Assembly (NCBI GenBank): GCA_011037195.1 | Contig: JAAEAF010014722.1 | Span: 1 to 64,000, forward strand | Origin: Triatoma infestans | Lineage: Eukaryota; Arthropoda; Insecta; Hemiptera; Reduviidae | DNA length: 64,000 nt | Reading direction: 5' to 3' | In this document: one piece after another, positions 44,730-56,744 of the stretch | How positions within the stretch are numbered: the stretch's first letter is position 1 | Layout: every line of letters starts with the position of its first letter | Notes under the pieces: generated by a model | What the model was told of the DNA's origin: nothing | The model's database searches: none | The model's input: only the letters and a program-made list of their open reading frames with translations | Translations under genes and position numbers: made by a program

Positions 44730-46238
44730 CAGAGATGGTGGGAATACGTGGCAAAGTGAAAAGTTCACGGCCTAGCTCATAGATGGCACTGCTACTGTTT
44801 TTTTCTTATGTTGGCACACTTGTTGCAAAAGTAAATACCATATAATGTGAATTTCATCAGACAAAATAGTTTGTTTTATATGGCTGTTTTAAAGTAAGCG
44901 TGTTGTTGTTTTTGGCAAAATGAAATAACTTGGTATACCGTACCGTCATAAAATTCTTCATTTTGAATGGTTTATCGCCAACAGAAATTCATCCAAAGTT
45001 GGTGAAAGTGTATATAAGGAGTATGCACCTTCGTTATCAACTGTAAAAAAAAAAAAATGGGCAGCTGAGTTTAAACGTGGTCGCGTACATCGATTGAAGA
45101 TGATCCACGTGAAGGGCGGCCAAAAACCTGCAACTACCGAAGAAAATATCGACAAGATACACAATATGTTTTTTAGATTATCAACTATTAAAGGTGGATT
45201 AAAGGCTGTAGGCATCTCAGAAGAAAAGGTGCGACACATTTTACACGAAGAACTCAGTATGAGAAAGCTTTGTGCAAGATGAGGCTTTGTCATAAACAAA
45301 TGAGGAATCCAGTTTCTCAGCAATGTTTGTACCGTTTTAAGAGGAATCTAACCGCCGATTTTTCTGCGCCGATTTGTTACGATGGATGAAATGTGGGTTC
45401 AGCAGTTCACTCCTGAGTCAAAACAACAGATCCAAGCAGTGGGTAGAAGCCCGGTGGTTCTGCACCGTAGAAAGCAAAGACAATTGCATCAGCTGGAAAG
45501 GTTAAGGCTAGTGTTTTTTTGGGGATTCCAAAGAGATTCTTATAATTGACTACTTGCCAAAGGGACAAACAATTAATGGAGAATATTACACACATCTTCT
45601 TTACCAGCTAGATGAAAAAACTTGAGAGAAAATGCCTAGTTTGCAAAAGAAAAAAAAAATCCTCTTTCATCCAAAACAATGCACCCGCCTAAAAAGGCGC
45701 TTTGGCAATGGGAAAATTGAGGGATTTGAAGTATGAATTGTTGGAATATCCTCCCTATTCATCCATCCCAAAGCCTTAAGAAATTTATGGCTGGAAAACG
45801 TTTTGGGTCAAGTGAAAAGGTGTTAGCAGCAGAAAATGGATAATTTTGAAGACCTTCCAGAATCGCACTTTAGGGACGGAATCCAGTTATTGTAGAATCG
45901 TAGGACAAAGTGTATTGAACTACAGGGAGATTAAATTGAGAAATAAATGTATTTTTAAAATAAAAAAACTCATTTCCACTACTACGCCGAGAATTTTTCA
46001 CCTTGCCCTAGTAGATGTGTACATGTCCATATTTTACACGAAGGGTGTTGTGGAATTGGCGTTGCCCGGGGTATTGGAACAATACATTTTGCGAAAAAAG
46101 TGATTTTCGGGAGTTCTATGGAACTTAAGGCATTTTATTGTGGGGCATTCAACGTTTTTGGCGCTCTCTACTTAACAGTAATGTAATTCTATATTCTAAC
46201 TTCTAGGGTGGGTAGTTGTCCCACCACTACCATCTCTG
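44730..46238 (+). pseudogene. Dead mariner element of a second family
   Basis: TA at 44,728-44,729 and 46,239-46,240 flanks ends that share CAGAGATGGT, with a 3-bp difference before a second shared GGTGGGA. Broken frames give 'KFFILNGLSPTEIHPKL' (HTH region), 'STIKGGLKAVGISEEKVRHI' with 'HEELSMRKLCARW', 'RFVTMDEMWVQQFTPESK' (first catalytic D), 'WFCTVESKDNCI' and 'IIDYLPKGQTINGEYY'. The second aspartate block reads 'HPKQCTRLK'-like in several frames and is lost, and 'EYPPYSSIPKP' stands where SPDL should be. Many stops. Also about 150 bp near 45,950-46,100 that does not look like transposase. Confidence 0.75.
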
Positions 46239-46377
46239 TATTTACGAGTATGTTAAGACAAATGAGTAAAGTTTGAAGTTTAAAGAAAGCTTATCATTTT
46301 ATATATAATTTATTGTATTTATAGAGTAAGTGGCATGAGTGTTTCACATCAAATTTTTATTTATTTTGTTATTTAAA

Positions 46378-47830
46378 CCAAAAAAACTGAAGGTGATCTT
46401 GCAACGATAGCCAATACGTTGGAATATTGCATCCAAGGCGATAGAAGGACTATGATAATAGTCCGCATCTCGTTGATTCGGTTTTTTTAAGTCTCTCACA
46501 ACTTTAGCCGCTTAGTGGACACTATTTACAAAACAATCTTTCGATGTTTTCAGTCCTTTTCTGTGAACTTTGTCAAATCTAGGCGTTGGGATATCCAGAA
46601 AATTTTTTGCTGAATGTGTTTGCAACTCGTACATATTTGGACACAACTTAGGTTCTTTTTACTTTCTCTTACTCCTAGTAGGAGGGAGGAAGTATTGTAA
46701 TCGTGTCAAATTTTCTATATCGAGTTTTTACCGGAAATATCCGTTCTGATGCCCACTGAGTACAAAAAAGTGGTTTTTAGCAAATGGTCTGTGCGTGTGT
46801 GTGTGTGTCTGTGTATGTGCACAGCATAGCTCAAAAACGAAAAACCGTAGAAAGTTGAAACTTTATATTCCGTTTAGGTAACACATGGCATCTGACAGTG
46901 GGTCATCTGTCAAAATTCCTCAACCGGAAGTACCACTTTACTTGTTGGTTTTTTTTACTTTTTTGCGTTTTTCTCAAAAATGACTCCGACGATTTTCTTC
47001 AAACTTGCTATATACAGCGAGCTACAACTTTTAGTAAACACATTTCTCTGGAAAAATTCATTTAAGGGCAGTTAAGGGGGAGTGGTGAGGTTAAGTTTTC
47101 ATCTAAAGTGCTATTTCAGTTTATTAACAATTCTATCATCTAAATAATGTTAATTAGAATTAAATATGTTTTTGAAATTCCGAGTTGGAAAAAAATCGGA
47201 TGACCGGAAGTGCGTTTACTTTACCACTTTACTAAATGATTTTTCAACTTTTTCGCGATTTTCTCAAAAATGGTTCCGACAATTTTCTTGAAACTTCCTA
47301 TATAAACTAAACATACAATGATCTACAACTTTTACTTGAAACATTTCGCTAGGAAAATTCATTTAATGGCACGTTTAGGGGAGGGGTGGGGTTACGTTTT
47401 TCTTTAAAGTGCTATCATAGTTGATTATACAATTCTATCATCCAAACAAAATTAATTAGAAATAAATGGATGGCCAAAATTCCGAGTTTCAAGAAAATTA
47501 GTAAGGCGGAAGTGCGCTTTTACTGAACAGTTTTTTTAGTTTTCGCAGAATTTCATTAAATTTGGTACACAAACTATAAAATTTGTCAATTATAATTTTG
47601 AGAATTGGAGTAAGATAAAGTTGTGTGAGTGTTTCATACCAGATTTTTTTTTTTGTCTTGTGGTTTGCAGTTCAGATTTACATGACCCCCCCCCCCCATT
47701 AGAGGATTATATTTTGAAGAATTTATAAGTTATTACTTTTTTTATTACAATTATTGTTTGTTTTTTTGTAGTCACAATGAATATTTAAGCTAAGATGTTA
47801 AACATAAGAATATTCCTTATTTGAATATTT
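46378..47830. repeat. Unclassified repeat (family D), copy 1, carrying a HINE-like insertion
   Basis: 46,400-46,659 and 47,644-47,830 are homologous to 53,430-54,240: 'actatttacaaaacaatctt', 'cctttt ctgtgaa', 'gttgggatatcca', 'acacaacttaggt', then 'acatgacccccc', 'ccattagaggattatattt', 'gctaagatgtt'. The two parts are split by H14. The copy lacks the solo LTR present in copy 2, so it is the empty site for that LTR. Confidence 0.7.
46660..47643 (-). mobile_element. HINE-like element H14 (complete, with empty-site control)
   Basis: On the plus strand: TACTTTCTCTTACTCCTAGT hairpin end, TG microsatellite at 46,793-46,818, 'ctcaaccggaagtacc' (46,919), two modules with 'atgaccggaagtgcg' (47,200) and 'aaggcggaagtgcg', then 'attggagtaagataaag' and the end gtgtttcataccaga. 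984 bp. The paralogous sequence at 54,085-54,105 lacks it and shows a T-rich target. Confidence 0.9.
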
Positions 47831-48399
47831 AAAACTTTTAAATTAATATATGAATGTTATTAGTTGAAGCTCTTATTGGATATAAGTATAAACAAGAAAC
47901 GTGGGCAGTGAGTAGGTAGCTCTATTTTGGTAATCCTTTTTTTTACGGATGAAACATAATAGCCTACGCGATTCTGGATTCATCACTTAAGAAACTAACT
48001 CCCGTAATAAATATTAGCGAAATAAATTAGTTAATTAAAATAAATCAGCAATGAAAAGTTTCAACATGTTTATATGTTCGCACTTACATTGAGACAATTA
48101 AGAATATATCTTCTTGAAAAAAAAGGAATTTAATATTCGAATAATCTTCGTTGATAATTGTGGATGTCGCATCTTTTTTTTTTAGCTAGAAATTTAAAAT
48201 CGTAATTTGGGATTTTTAGTAAAAATTATAAGTTTGTAGAAAAGTTGTTATTTAAATTTTGTAAAATGCAGTAAAAGAAATTCGTGCGTGAGTGTTTCAC
48301 ATCAGATTTTTTTTTTTCCCTTACTAAGGGGACCTCAAAGTATGTATTTCCGGTGAAAACTATACTCCGAAAAATTTACACGATCGTACTACTTCAACT
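47831..48399. other. Unassigned AT-rich DNA plus short HINE-like end
   Basis: 48,270-48,320 contains 'gtgagtgtttcacatcagatt', and 48,322-48,395 contains 'ggggacctcaaagtatgtatttccggt', both HINE-like ends without a body. Otherwise no feature. Frame 48,284-48,487 is a repeat translation. Confidence 0.5.
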
Positions 48400-49366
48400 T
48401 TTACCACGAGTAAGAGGAAGCATTGTAATCGTGTCAAATTTTCGATATCGAGTTTTCACCGGAAATATCCATTTTGAGGTCCCCTGAGTCCAAAAAAGTG
48501 GTTTTTAGCAAATGGTCTGCGTGTGTGCGTATGTGAACAGCATAGCTCAAAAACGAAAAACCGTAGAAAGTTGAAACTTGATATTACGTTTAGGTATCAC
48601 CATAGAATCTGACAGTACGTTATCTGTAAAAATTCCTCAACCGGAAGTACCACTTTACTAGTTTTTTTTTTACATTTTACGATTTTCTCAAAAATTGCTC
48701 CGACGATTTTCTTTAAACTTGGTATATCAACTACACATACAAAGAGCTATAACTTTTATTTAAAACATTTCTCTGGGAATATTCATTTAAGCGCAATTAT
48801 GGGGGAGAGGTGGGGTTAGGTTTTCATCTAAAGTGCTATTTCAGTTTATTAAACAATTCTATCTTCTAAATAATGTTAATTAAAATTAAATATTTTGTTG
48901 AAATTCCGAGTTTGAAAAAAATCGGATGACCAAAAGTGCGTTGACTTTACCACTTTACTAAATGATTTTTCCACTTTTTCGCGATTTTCTCAAAAATGTC
49001 CGATTATTTTCTTGAAACTTCAAATATAAACTAAACATGCAATGATGTACATCTTTTTTTTAAAACATTTCTCTGGAAAAATTCATTTAAGAGCACATTT
49101 ATGGGAGGGGTGGGGTTATAGCTTCCTCTAAAGTGCTATCACAGTTGATTATACAATTCTATCGTCCAAACAACATTAATTAGAAATAAATGGATGGCCA
49201 AAATTCCAAGTTTTAAGAAAATTAGTAAGGCGGAAGTGCGCTTTTATTGACCTGTTTTTTTCAGTTTTTGACGAATTTCGTTATATTTGTTACACAAACT
49301 ACAACATTTGTCAATTATAATTTTGAGAACAGGAGTAAGAGAAAGTTGTGTGTGTTTCACACCAGA
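48400..49366 (-). mobile_element. HINE-like element H15 (near-complete)
   Basis: On the plus strand: partial hairpin (ccacgagtaagaggaagc), short TG tract (48,519-48,533), 'ctcaaccggaagtacc' (48,637), modules with 'atgaccaaaagtgcg' (decayed) and 'aaggcggaagtgcg', then 'caggagtaagagaaag' and the end gtgtgtgtttcacaccaga. It shares the unusual 'aaggcggaag' variant and 'tggatggccaaaatt' with H14, so these two copies look closely related. Confidence 0.85.
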
Positions 49367-49689
49367 TATTTTTTATTTTTTTTATTACATTTCTCAAAAA
49401 CGACTATAACGATTTTCTCTACACTTGGAATGCTAATTGCACAGTACACTATCACTTTTATTTATATGTAATATCATTTCTGAAAAATGGATTTGAATTT
49501 CTGAGGAATCTATGACGTTAGATTTCAAATGCTATTGGGATCTGTTCAATTGGTGTTGTCTTTTAGACTGCCGTAATATCACTTCAAATACCATCTGGCT
49601 TGGGTACGTATATGTCCCTCTAACCTCTGTATTTATGTTGTGATAACTAAGTAACAATTTCTTGTTTAAATATTTTTTTGAATAATATA
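49367..49689. other. Unassigned DNA, probably decayed HINE-like
   Basis: 'tttctcaaaaacgactataacgattttct' in parts and 'cacttttatttatatg' recall the module, but no ends are visible. Confidence 0.4.
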
Positions 49690-51020
49690 ATTTATACAAT
49701 CAAACCGGCAATGTATGGTATCAGGCATTGTGTACAATGCCTAGGCATTTCATACATTAACCTGAAGACGTTTGGCAATTTGTCGAATTTACCCCGATTT
49801 CGTATTTTGCCTAGGCATTCAAATTTAATTCCTATGGCAACGCAGGCATCAAAGTTACCTTTCCTGTACAGTTAGAGCTATTACATCATTTTCGAGAGAC
49901 TATGTGTTCAGGCTTGAAATATCAAGCATTTTAGTGTACTCTAAGTGTATAATTTTTAAAAATATATGAATCTCGTAAATCGTAAATTCCCATCGTTCTT
50001 CCTTCTTTAAGCCCCATATACTCCCAGATAATAAGCAGTCGAGGTAGAACGCAAATCTTTTCCCTCTTCCCCCTTCTCGTTGCTAGGCGGAGCTTCGCGC
50101 GAATTGCGATAGCAAAGCGACGGCAAAGTCTAGGCTGGCTTGGAAGCGACGTCGTCTCTACCCGATGCTTGAGAATCTTGTATGAAAGCTTCATAAATAT
50201 ATATCTCATCGAATCCGTTCTCTCAATGTTTTGTCACTTATCCGTGTAGGATTCGGTCATTTATATATAACTATGACCGAAGTGCAAAGAAAACAACAAA
50301 GCCAGTGACCACATTTGGCTAAAATACTGGTTAAATTTTTAGCATTTAGTGGAACCGATAATGGTTTGAAATTGAGGAACACAGTATCTTCGGAGCGGTT
50401 TGTTTTGGGTTCCATTGGTTCTCTCTTCGTGATGATTACTTCCATTTGCACGGCCGCTGCAGCAGCTATAGAAAGGAGGAGAGGACATGCGGCCGACTGG
50501 GCAAGATGGATGGGGCTAGAGAAGAGTAAAACATACGCGAGAGGATACAAAAATAAGCCGGTTTAAGTAAAATTACGTTAATGGAAATGAAGTAGTAAAT
50601 TTAACTTATTTTCTAATGAAAATACTAACAAAACTTAAATCCTCTTAATTAGCACCAACTAGTTGCATTGATTAATATTATATATATAAAATAATTTATA
50701 GATCTTGAAAGAAAATATAATGGGATATCTGATTGCTAATAATATCATTGCAAAAGGCCACAAATAGTAGCATTCCTTCGGTAAAATTTAGCAGCAATAA
50801 CTAGGCCACAATTATGTAAGGTCATTAATAGATACAGTTTTTAAGTCTTTCCATACTTTGCCTAAGACGACGTAGACATTCTATAAAATGCCCGAGCAAT
50901 GTATAGAATATCTAGCCCAAATATGAAATAAAAAGGATGTTTCTTACTTTGCCTAAATTAGTCAGGTAATGTATGAAATGCCTAGGCTTTTTATACAATA
51001 AATGAGATTAATACTTTGCC
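49690..51020. mobile_element. Unclassified element with CCTAGGCATTTCATACATTA inverted ends
   Basis: 49,740-49,765 (CCTAGGCATTTCATACATTA then ACCTGA) is inverted at 50,962-50,986 with one base missing. Further copies of the words TTTGCCTA and GCCTAGGCA sit near both ends (49,797-49,818; 50,868-50,880; 50,948-50,956; 51,014-51,020). The interior, 50,030-50,560, is markedly less AT-rich than its surroundings. Two overlapping frames, 50,257-50,550 (minus, 97 residues) and 50,315-50,566 (plus, 83 residues), and 49,931-50,209 (minus) show no domain I recognise. Non-autonomous or captured sequence is possible. Confidence 0.5.
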
Positions 51021-52237
51021 TGTAAAATATATACAATAAGTAAATAGGATAAGATGATGTGAAGAGCAGGAAGAAAGTAACTACTAAATGGTTGCGCTCT
51101 CTAGGGAATGCTTAATCAAACACGATGGAAATTTTGTGGCCATTGGCGGTTCAAACGGCGTAGAATATTGTCAAGGTTACAACAAGTTAGTACAGGCTAG
51201 AGACTGTACAAAATGGATTGGTGCAATGGAAGACAGACTGTGTGGGTATGGTAGGTAATTGTTGTACGAAAGATATGTTGAGATCATTATTTAGAGTGAA
51301 TTTTTGTGGCATAGTGAGGAGTGTCAACTATCTGTGACTGAAACCCACAGTTCCAGACCGTAAGTGTCCACATAGGTATGAGAATCTTTCGAGTATTTTC
51401 ATTTCCGTAAGACTTCTTAGATCTTCTTCTAAGAAGACTGTAAAGAAATTTAACAAGTTCAAACATTGGTTGTCTTTTAAGTCTTAAAGTTTAGGTTCCA
51501 CCACATAAGTTTAAAAAAAAATACAATTTATTGCAAAAACTGAAGTAAAAGGAAGTTGTGTGAGTGTTTCATACCAGTTTTTTTTTGTTTTAATTACTTT
51601 TAGTTTTAAAACTCTTTAAAACGCCCTACCCGTATTCGACCTAAAAAAAAAAATTAAAATCACGCCCTTCACCTTGGCATTTGCAATCTATTTAAAAAGA
51701 TTAAAAAAAAAAAAAATGACTCACCCCACCCTTTCAATATCTAGCTTGTATCTGTTGTGCAAGTTTCTATAGTAGTGTGAGTGTGTGTGTGCTTGTATGG
51801 TTGATAAGCCGGGAGGCGATAACGGTGTAAATCCCCTACTACCTATCTAAATCTAAAGGAGTAGTAGAAAGAAAAAAAAAAAATTATTTGAAAGAAGGCG
51901 GAGCTTAAGTTAGCTTACATTCAACCAATCCTATGGCTATAAAAAACATTTCTTGTCAGTATGTGTGTATGTGAAGTGACCTTCATAAAATATAAAGTAG
52001 AACTCACTTTTGTAAATAAAGTAGGCATATCTTTTTCTTAAACACTCGGTGTATGAAGATAAGAAAAAAAAAAAAAATTCAAGATAAGAAAATATGAAAC
52101 TCAAAAAGTCATGCAAAAGTAATCCTAATTGTTAATTTGTGACTTACTTCCAGTGAATTTAATGGCCCATAATGCATTATTAAATTTGATAGAATAAGTA
52201 GATAATCATATAATTGGTTAACCTAAAAGTAAATATA
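51021..52237. other. Unassigned DNA with promoter-like stretch
   Basis: 51,530-51,585 is a HINE-like 5' end fragment. 51,920-51,965 has CCAAT (51,924), 'ctataaaaaac' and TCAGT (51,956), the elements of an arthropod promoter or LTR, but TATA and initiator are too close and no transcript frame follows. No gene recognised. Confidence 0.4.

Positions 52238-52270
<33 letters not shown>
52238..52270. repeat. (AAT)n microsatellite
   Basis: About eleven AAT units. Confidence 0.9.
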
Positions 52271-53424
52271 CAGAAAGAAGTATTAGCGACACCTAATGAG
52301 TAAAAACATAACTCGTTTATAAAATTCTTTCTCTGTATGGCCATTAAAATCACTTTTATGTCAACAAAATAATTGAACCTAAATATTAAAAAGGAAAACT
52401 AGAAATATATGCCTAAGTAAAGTAAATAAATTTGAAAATATTATTTAATACTCCATCAGAAAATTTAAAAAAAATGTTCAATTTAATTAAAATCTGTCAC
52501 TTACCGTATCAAAAATATTAGATGTTTGGACCATTCTTTAGAAGAATCTCACATGAAGTAAATAAAAGAAATAGTAAATAGATTGGACAGACGAAGTGAT
52601 TTAGGTTGGCAGAAATGTAAAGTTATTCTTTTTTTTTTGTATTCAGTAGTGTAATCTCTCTAATACCACTTGCAGTACCTGACTGGCCCAATTGTCTTAA
52701 GACATGAGCCTTCCAAACTCCCCCCCACTACTCTTTAGGCTAGTTCTCACCACACCAATCCCAGCCACATCATAACCTCTCCACATCAATATATTCTTTC
52801 TCCTTCATCATTCCCACCTAAAAAATATTTATCCCTCTTTAAATAAATACTAACTTTTACTATTCATACCTGTTTTGTTGGACAATTATTACATAGCTAA
52901 CTTGATTAACAAAAAAAAAAAACAGGCACCTACCTGTAAAAAAACACTGAAAAAATAAATATACCAAAACAACCCCAATAATACAGGTGTGAGACGCACA
53001 CAGACTTTCTCTTTTAACATTTTGATGCCATTATAAAATTGAGAAATTCTTTTTAAACATTAAAATTTTACTCGTTTACAATAACATAAATAAAAAGCTA
53101 ATGAAAGTTCGATCTTCCGGAAAATGTTAATAAAATTAAAGTGAAAGGTTTGGTTGTATACAGTTCGCCATTTCTAGTATAAAGGAAATTGTTATAGGTA
53201 TTATAGAGAAAATTCCAAAGAACAGCCTATTCTGGTAATGTCGTACTTCCCATGAAACGATTCAAATTTAGAATTCTAGCACTGCTTCTAATGTATATCT
53301 TAATATTATATTATGATATAACCATAAATTGGACTGAAGTCATATTTTTGTAGAAAGCTTAAACTTTATTGGTTCCTGTGAAAATAAATTTTCTCTCCCA
53401 AAAATATATATTTATGTATCTATG
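52271..53424. other. AT-rich DNA; decayed HINE-like blocks from about 53,000
   Basis: 52,990-53,030 ('gtgtgagacgcacacagact', 'ttctctttt') and 53,160-53,360 ('aaaggaaattgttatagg', 'cgtacttcccatgaaacg', 'attctagcactgcttcta') follow the order of the family, sense strand. Nothing else is seen. Confidence 0.45.
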
Positions 53425-54240
53425 TAGATTTTGTACGAAGCCAATATGTTGGTAAATTGGATAGGAAGCGATAAAAGGAATGTGGTAGCGGCCCATATCT
53501 CTTTGATTCAGTTCTTAAGTCTATTACAATTTTAACATTTGGTTGACATTATTTACAAAACAGTTCTTCGATATTGTAACGCAGCCATTGGTGCCATCTA
53601 GGAGAGAAAGCAGGTACCTCAAGTTCTCCTAGTGGCCGTTAAGAAGCGTTGGTGAACTCTAGCTATTTTTAGAACAATCTATAACCTTCTAGACCCTTCT
53701 CCACCGGTATAAATAGTGAGACCACAGTGTGTTTCTTGTAACAAACGAAGTGTACGTTTGTGAAGAGGTGTATAAAAAGTGAACAAAGTGAACTTTTTTG
53801 GTTTAAACTGTGAATTAATTATTATTAAGTGTTGTATTTTGTAATTCATTGTGTAAATCAATAAATTGGTGTTTTTCTTATTGAATTTTAGAGTATTTTA
53901 TCTAAACGAATCCACTTAAAACTAGTTGCAGGTTGCAGTAGCTAGTTTAGAGGGTATAACGTTACAATATTTTTAGTCCTTTTCTGTGAATTTTGTCAGT
54001 TCTATGCGTTGGGACATCCAAAAAAAAAATTTCTACTGAACGTGTTTGCGACTTGTACATATTTAGACACAACTTAGGTACTTTTCTTTTTTAGTGATGT
54101 GGTTCAGGTTTACATGACCACCCCCCATTAGAGGATTATATTTCGAAGAATTTACAAGTTACTACTTTTTGATTACAATTTATTGTTTTTTTGTAGTCAT
54201 AGATAATATTTCAGCTAAGATGTTGAAAATATTCACTTAA
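53425..54240. repeat. Unclassified repeat (family D), copy 2, carrying a solo LTR
   Basis: Homologous to 46,378-47,830 on both sides of the LTR, and uninterrupted where copy 1 has H14 (54,085: 'ggtacttttcttttttagtg'). The pair gives reciprocal empty sites for an LTR and a HINE-like insertion. Confidence 0.7.
53575..53966 (+). mobile_element. Solo gypsy-type LTR (392 bp)
   Basis: Starts TGTAACG and ends CGTTACA, perfect 7-bp inverted ends with TG...CA. ATAT is duplicated at 53,571-53,574 and 53,967-53,970. Copy 1 of the host repeat (46,555) shows the unoccupied site. Inside: a TATA box (ggtataaatag, 53,706), a TSS-like region and the polyadenylation signal AATAAA (53,860). No internal genes remain, so recombination between two LTRs is the likely origin. 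The minus frame 53,679-53,861 is spurious. Confidence 0.88.
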
Positions 54241-54375
54241 TAATATTAGGATTAACACCCTAGCTCAGATGGATATAGAGTGCAGCTCTTCTGAGTTTCC
54301 AGACATGCGGAAGTTGAAGGCAATGAGAAGGCGACCGGCTGGCTAGGGTGTGATCCTCCTTACCTTTTTGTGGTT

Positions 54376-54800
54376 CTGTGCCCGCTCTGGCCGTCACTAA
54401 GCGGTTGTGCGACAGTCAGATTAAACTTTGGGAGACGAGAGTATTGGAGAAACATTGGAAGATCAGGCAGGGGTGTTTTAGCAAAGGGAATAAGCAGTGG
54501 GTTTCGGATTACCTCCTATCCCTGAGCAGGATAAGATTGAGAATATTAGTAGGTAGACATACATGGTGGCTAGTCATTTCAATAAAATAGGAAGGACGTC
54601 TAGTGCCATATGTCAGAATTGTGATGATGGAGTTAGGAAAACGGTGAACCACTATTTATGGTCAGCGTCCCCGTTTTGCTGGCACTAGGTTTCGGATTTA
54701 TGAAAGGAAGAGTCTTACTCTTATGGGAAGGTTTGTGAGGGTTGGAACTAAAGAATATTTTAGACAGACCGGCAAACTATCGAGGGTGATTAATTAGGAG
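54376..54800 (+). pseudogene. Decayed LINE ORF2 C-terminal fragment
   Basis: 54,378-54,590 is open and reads 'RLCDSQIKLWETRVLEKHWK', then 'YLLSLSRIRLRILVGRHT'. In a shifted frame 'HFNKIGRTSSAICQNCDDG' and 'VNHYLW' give the TGHxxLxxHLxKIG, CxxC and H/C elements of the ORF2 tail. This is jockey/R1-like. Stops follow. Confidence 0.6.
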
Positions 54801-55408
54801 GATAAAAGCCACATTGGCTTAAGTTCCATGCCTTAAGGCAATGATTTAATTATAAAAAATCCGAATCCGAAAATAATGATTTAATTATAAAAAAAAGGTT
54901 TGTTGGAGCCGTTTCCGAGAAAATCTGGAATAAATAAAAAAAAAAATACAGTACTGAAGAAGACATAAGTGAAAAAATAAAATGAAGCCTGCGATCATGA
55001 AGAAGCCATGTTGTTTCCAATGGAAGGAAGTTCTCTTAATCCAGAAAGCTCGCCCAAATTTTGGTAAATTAGGCTGGGAAGTCTCCTTAAGATTATTTGG
55101 TTCCCACAAGGAGTCAATAGTGACGGAGTTTTGCAGACACAAGAAGTGAAAACTCACATTTCAAGACAAAGAGTTTTATTACTACCGGAATACGAAGATT
55201 TATAAAGAGATAGATGGGATCGTGGATTATGCCGAAAAATAGGCTAATTGTTGAATCATTCATTACATCACATAAAAACTCTTTACAGTTATTGGAATTG
55301 GAAAGATTTTGGGAAAACTTTAGAACAACATTTCTGTTCCTATCTTAAACCGGTTTCAAAGATGGCCACTGTTAAGGGTCATCTCAGAAAGTTAACATAT
55401 AAAAAAAA
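54801..55408. other. Unassigned DNA, possible transposon relic
   Basis: The minus frame 54,885-55,157 has no recognised domain. On the plus strand, broken frames give protein-like text ('MLFPMEGSSLNPESSPKF', 'KMATVKGHLRKLTY') without a diagnostic motif. Confidence 0.35.
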
Positions 55409-56301
55409 TCTGGTGTGAAACACTCACACAACTTTCTCTTACTCCTGTTCTCAATTTTCTTGAAACTCGGAATTTTGGCCATCTATTTCTTTCTAATTAA
55501 TTTTCTTTAGATGATAGAATTGTATAATCATTAAAGCACTTTAAAGAAAAACATAACCCCACCCCTCCCCTAAAAGTGCCCTTAAATGAATTTTTCCAGA
55601 GAAATGTTTTAAATAAAAGTTTTAGATCTTTGTATGTTTAGTTTATATGAGAAGTTTCAAGAAAATCATCAGAGCCATTTTTGAAAACATTGCAAAAAAG
55701 TGAAAAAATGATTTAGTAAAGTGGTAAAGTAAACGCACTTCCGGTTATCCGATTTTTTTCAAACTCGGAATTTCAACAACATATTCAATTCTCATTAACA
55801 TTATTTAGATGACATAACGGTCTAATAAACTGAAATAGCAGTTTAGATGAAAACCTAACCCCACTCCTCCCCATAACTGCCCTTAAATGATTTTTTCCAG
55901 AGAAATGTTTCAAATAAAAGTTGTAGCTCGTTTGTATGTGTAGTTGATATACCAAGTTTGAAGAAAATTGTCAGAGCCATTTTTGAGAAAAACGCAAAAA
56001 AATAAAAAAATAAAAAAAAACTATTAAAGTGGTACTTCCGGTTGTGGAATTTTGACAGATAACGTACTGTCAGATCCTATGGCGATACCTAAACGGAATA
56101 TCAAGTTTTAACTTTCTACGGTTTTTCGTTTTTGAACTATGCTGTTCACATACATACGTACATACACTCACACACCATTTGCTAAAAACCACTTTTTTGG
56201 ATTCAGGGGACCTCAAAACGGATATTTCCGGTGAAAACTCGATATCGAAAATTTGACACGATTAAAATATTTCCTCTTCTTACTAGGAGTAAGAGAAAGT
56301 A
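55409..56301 (+). mobile_element. HINE-like element H16 (near-complete, 5' part shortened)
   Basis: TCTGGTGTGAAACACTCACA start after an A-run, ACTTTCTCTTACTCC box, then a deletion of about 120 bp relative to H4. Module starts at 55,737 (CACTTCCGGTT) and 56,034 (TACTTCCGGTT). The microsatellite is a degenerate 'acatacatacgtacatacac'. Terminal hairpin TCTTACTAGGAGTAAGAGAA intact. Confidence 0.85.
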
Positions 56302-56744
56302 ATAAAAAAAACAAGTATGTAAATTATAAACTTTGTTCAGTTTTTATAGGTCTCTTTCGATTTTATTATGTTTTGCAATTTTTATAGTGTGCGTCCAACG
56401 CTTCAATAGGCCTCTGGTGATGAAGCTGCATCTCTCATAGCTGGGTTAAGTTTTGGTTTGCTGACTTTAAAAGAGATCACGGTTCCCTCACTGACGAGTG
56501 TCACAGAGTAAGATCATCTATAGCTCTAACATCTGAGAAATGGCTGCTATCCAAAAAAAAAAAAAAAAATGACCTAGAGTCATTAAGCCTCGAAATCGGC
56601 ACCATCCACACCATTCCAAATCATCATCTTATAGCAACAAAGTAGTTCCTTTATAGTTGGATTTCACAATGTGATATTAAAGTTTTAAAAGTCCGCATGA
56701 GTGTGAATGAGCAATGAAAACTTCAAAATTCTTAAATTAGTTTC
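56302..56744. other. Unassigned DNA
   Basis: 56,390-56,640 is less AT-rich ('cttcaataggcctctggtga', 'cctcgaaatcggcaccatcc') and may be an old repeat. No motif recognised. Confidence 0.4.

Noticed and set aside
50257..50566. Overlapping 97- and 83-residue frames as host genes
   Set aside because: Overlapping on opposite strands, no domains, no promoter or splice support, and located inside an inverted-repeat element. Kept only as part of that element.
51920..51965. CCAAT, TATA and initiator as a real promoter
   Set aside because: TATA-to-initiator spacing is too short and no coding frame follows. Recorded only as promoter-like.
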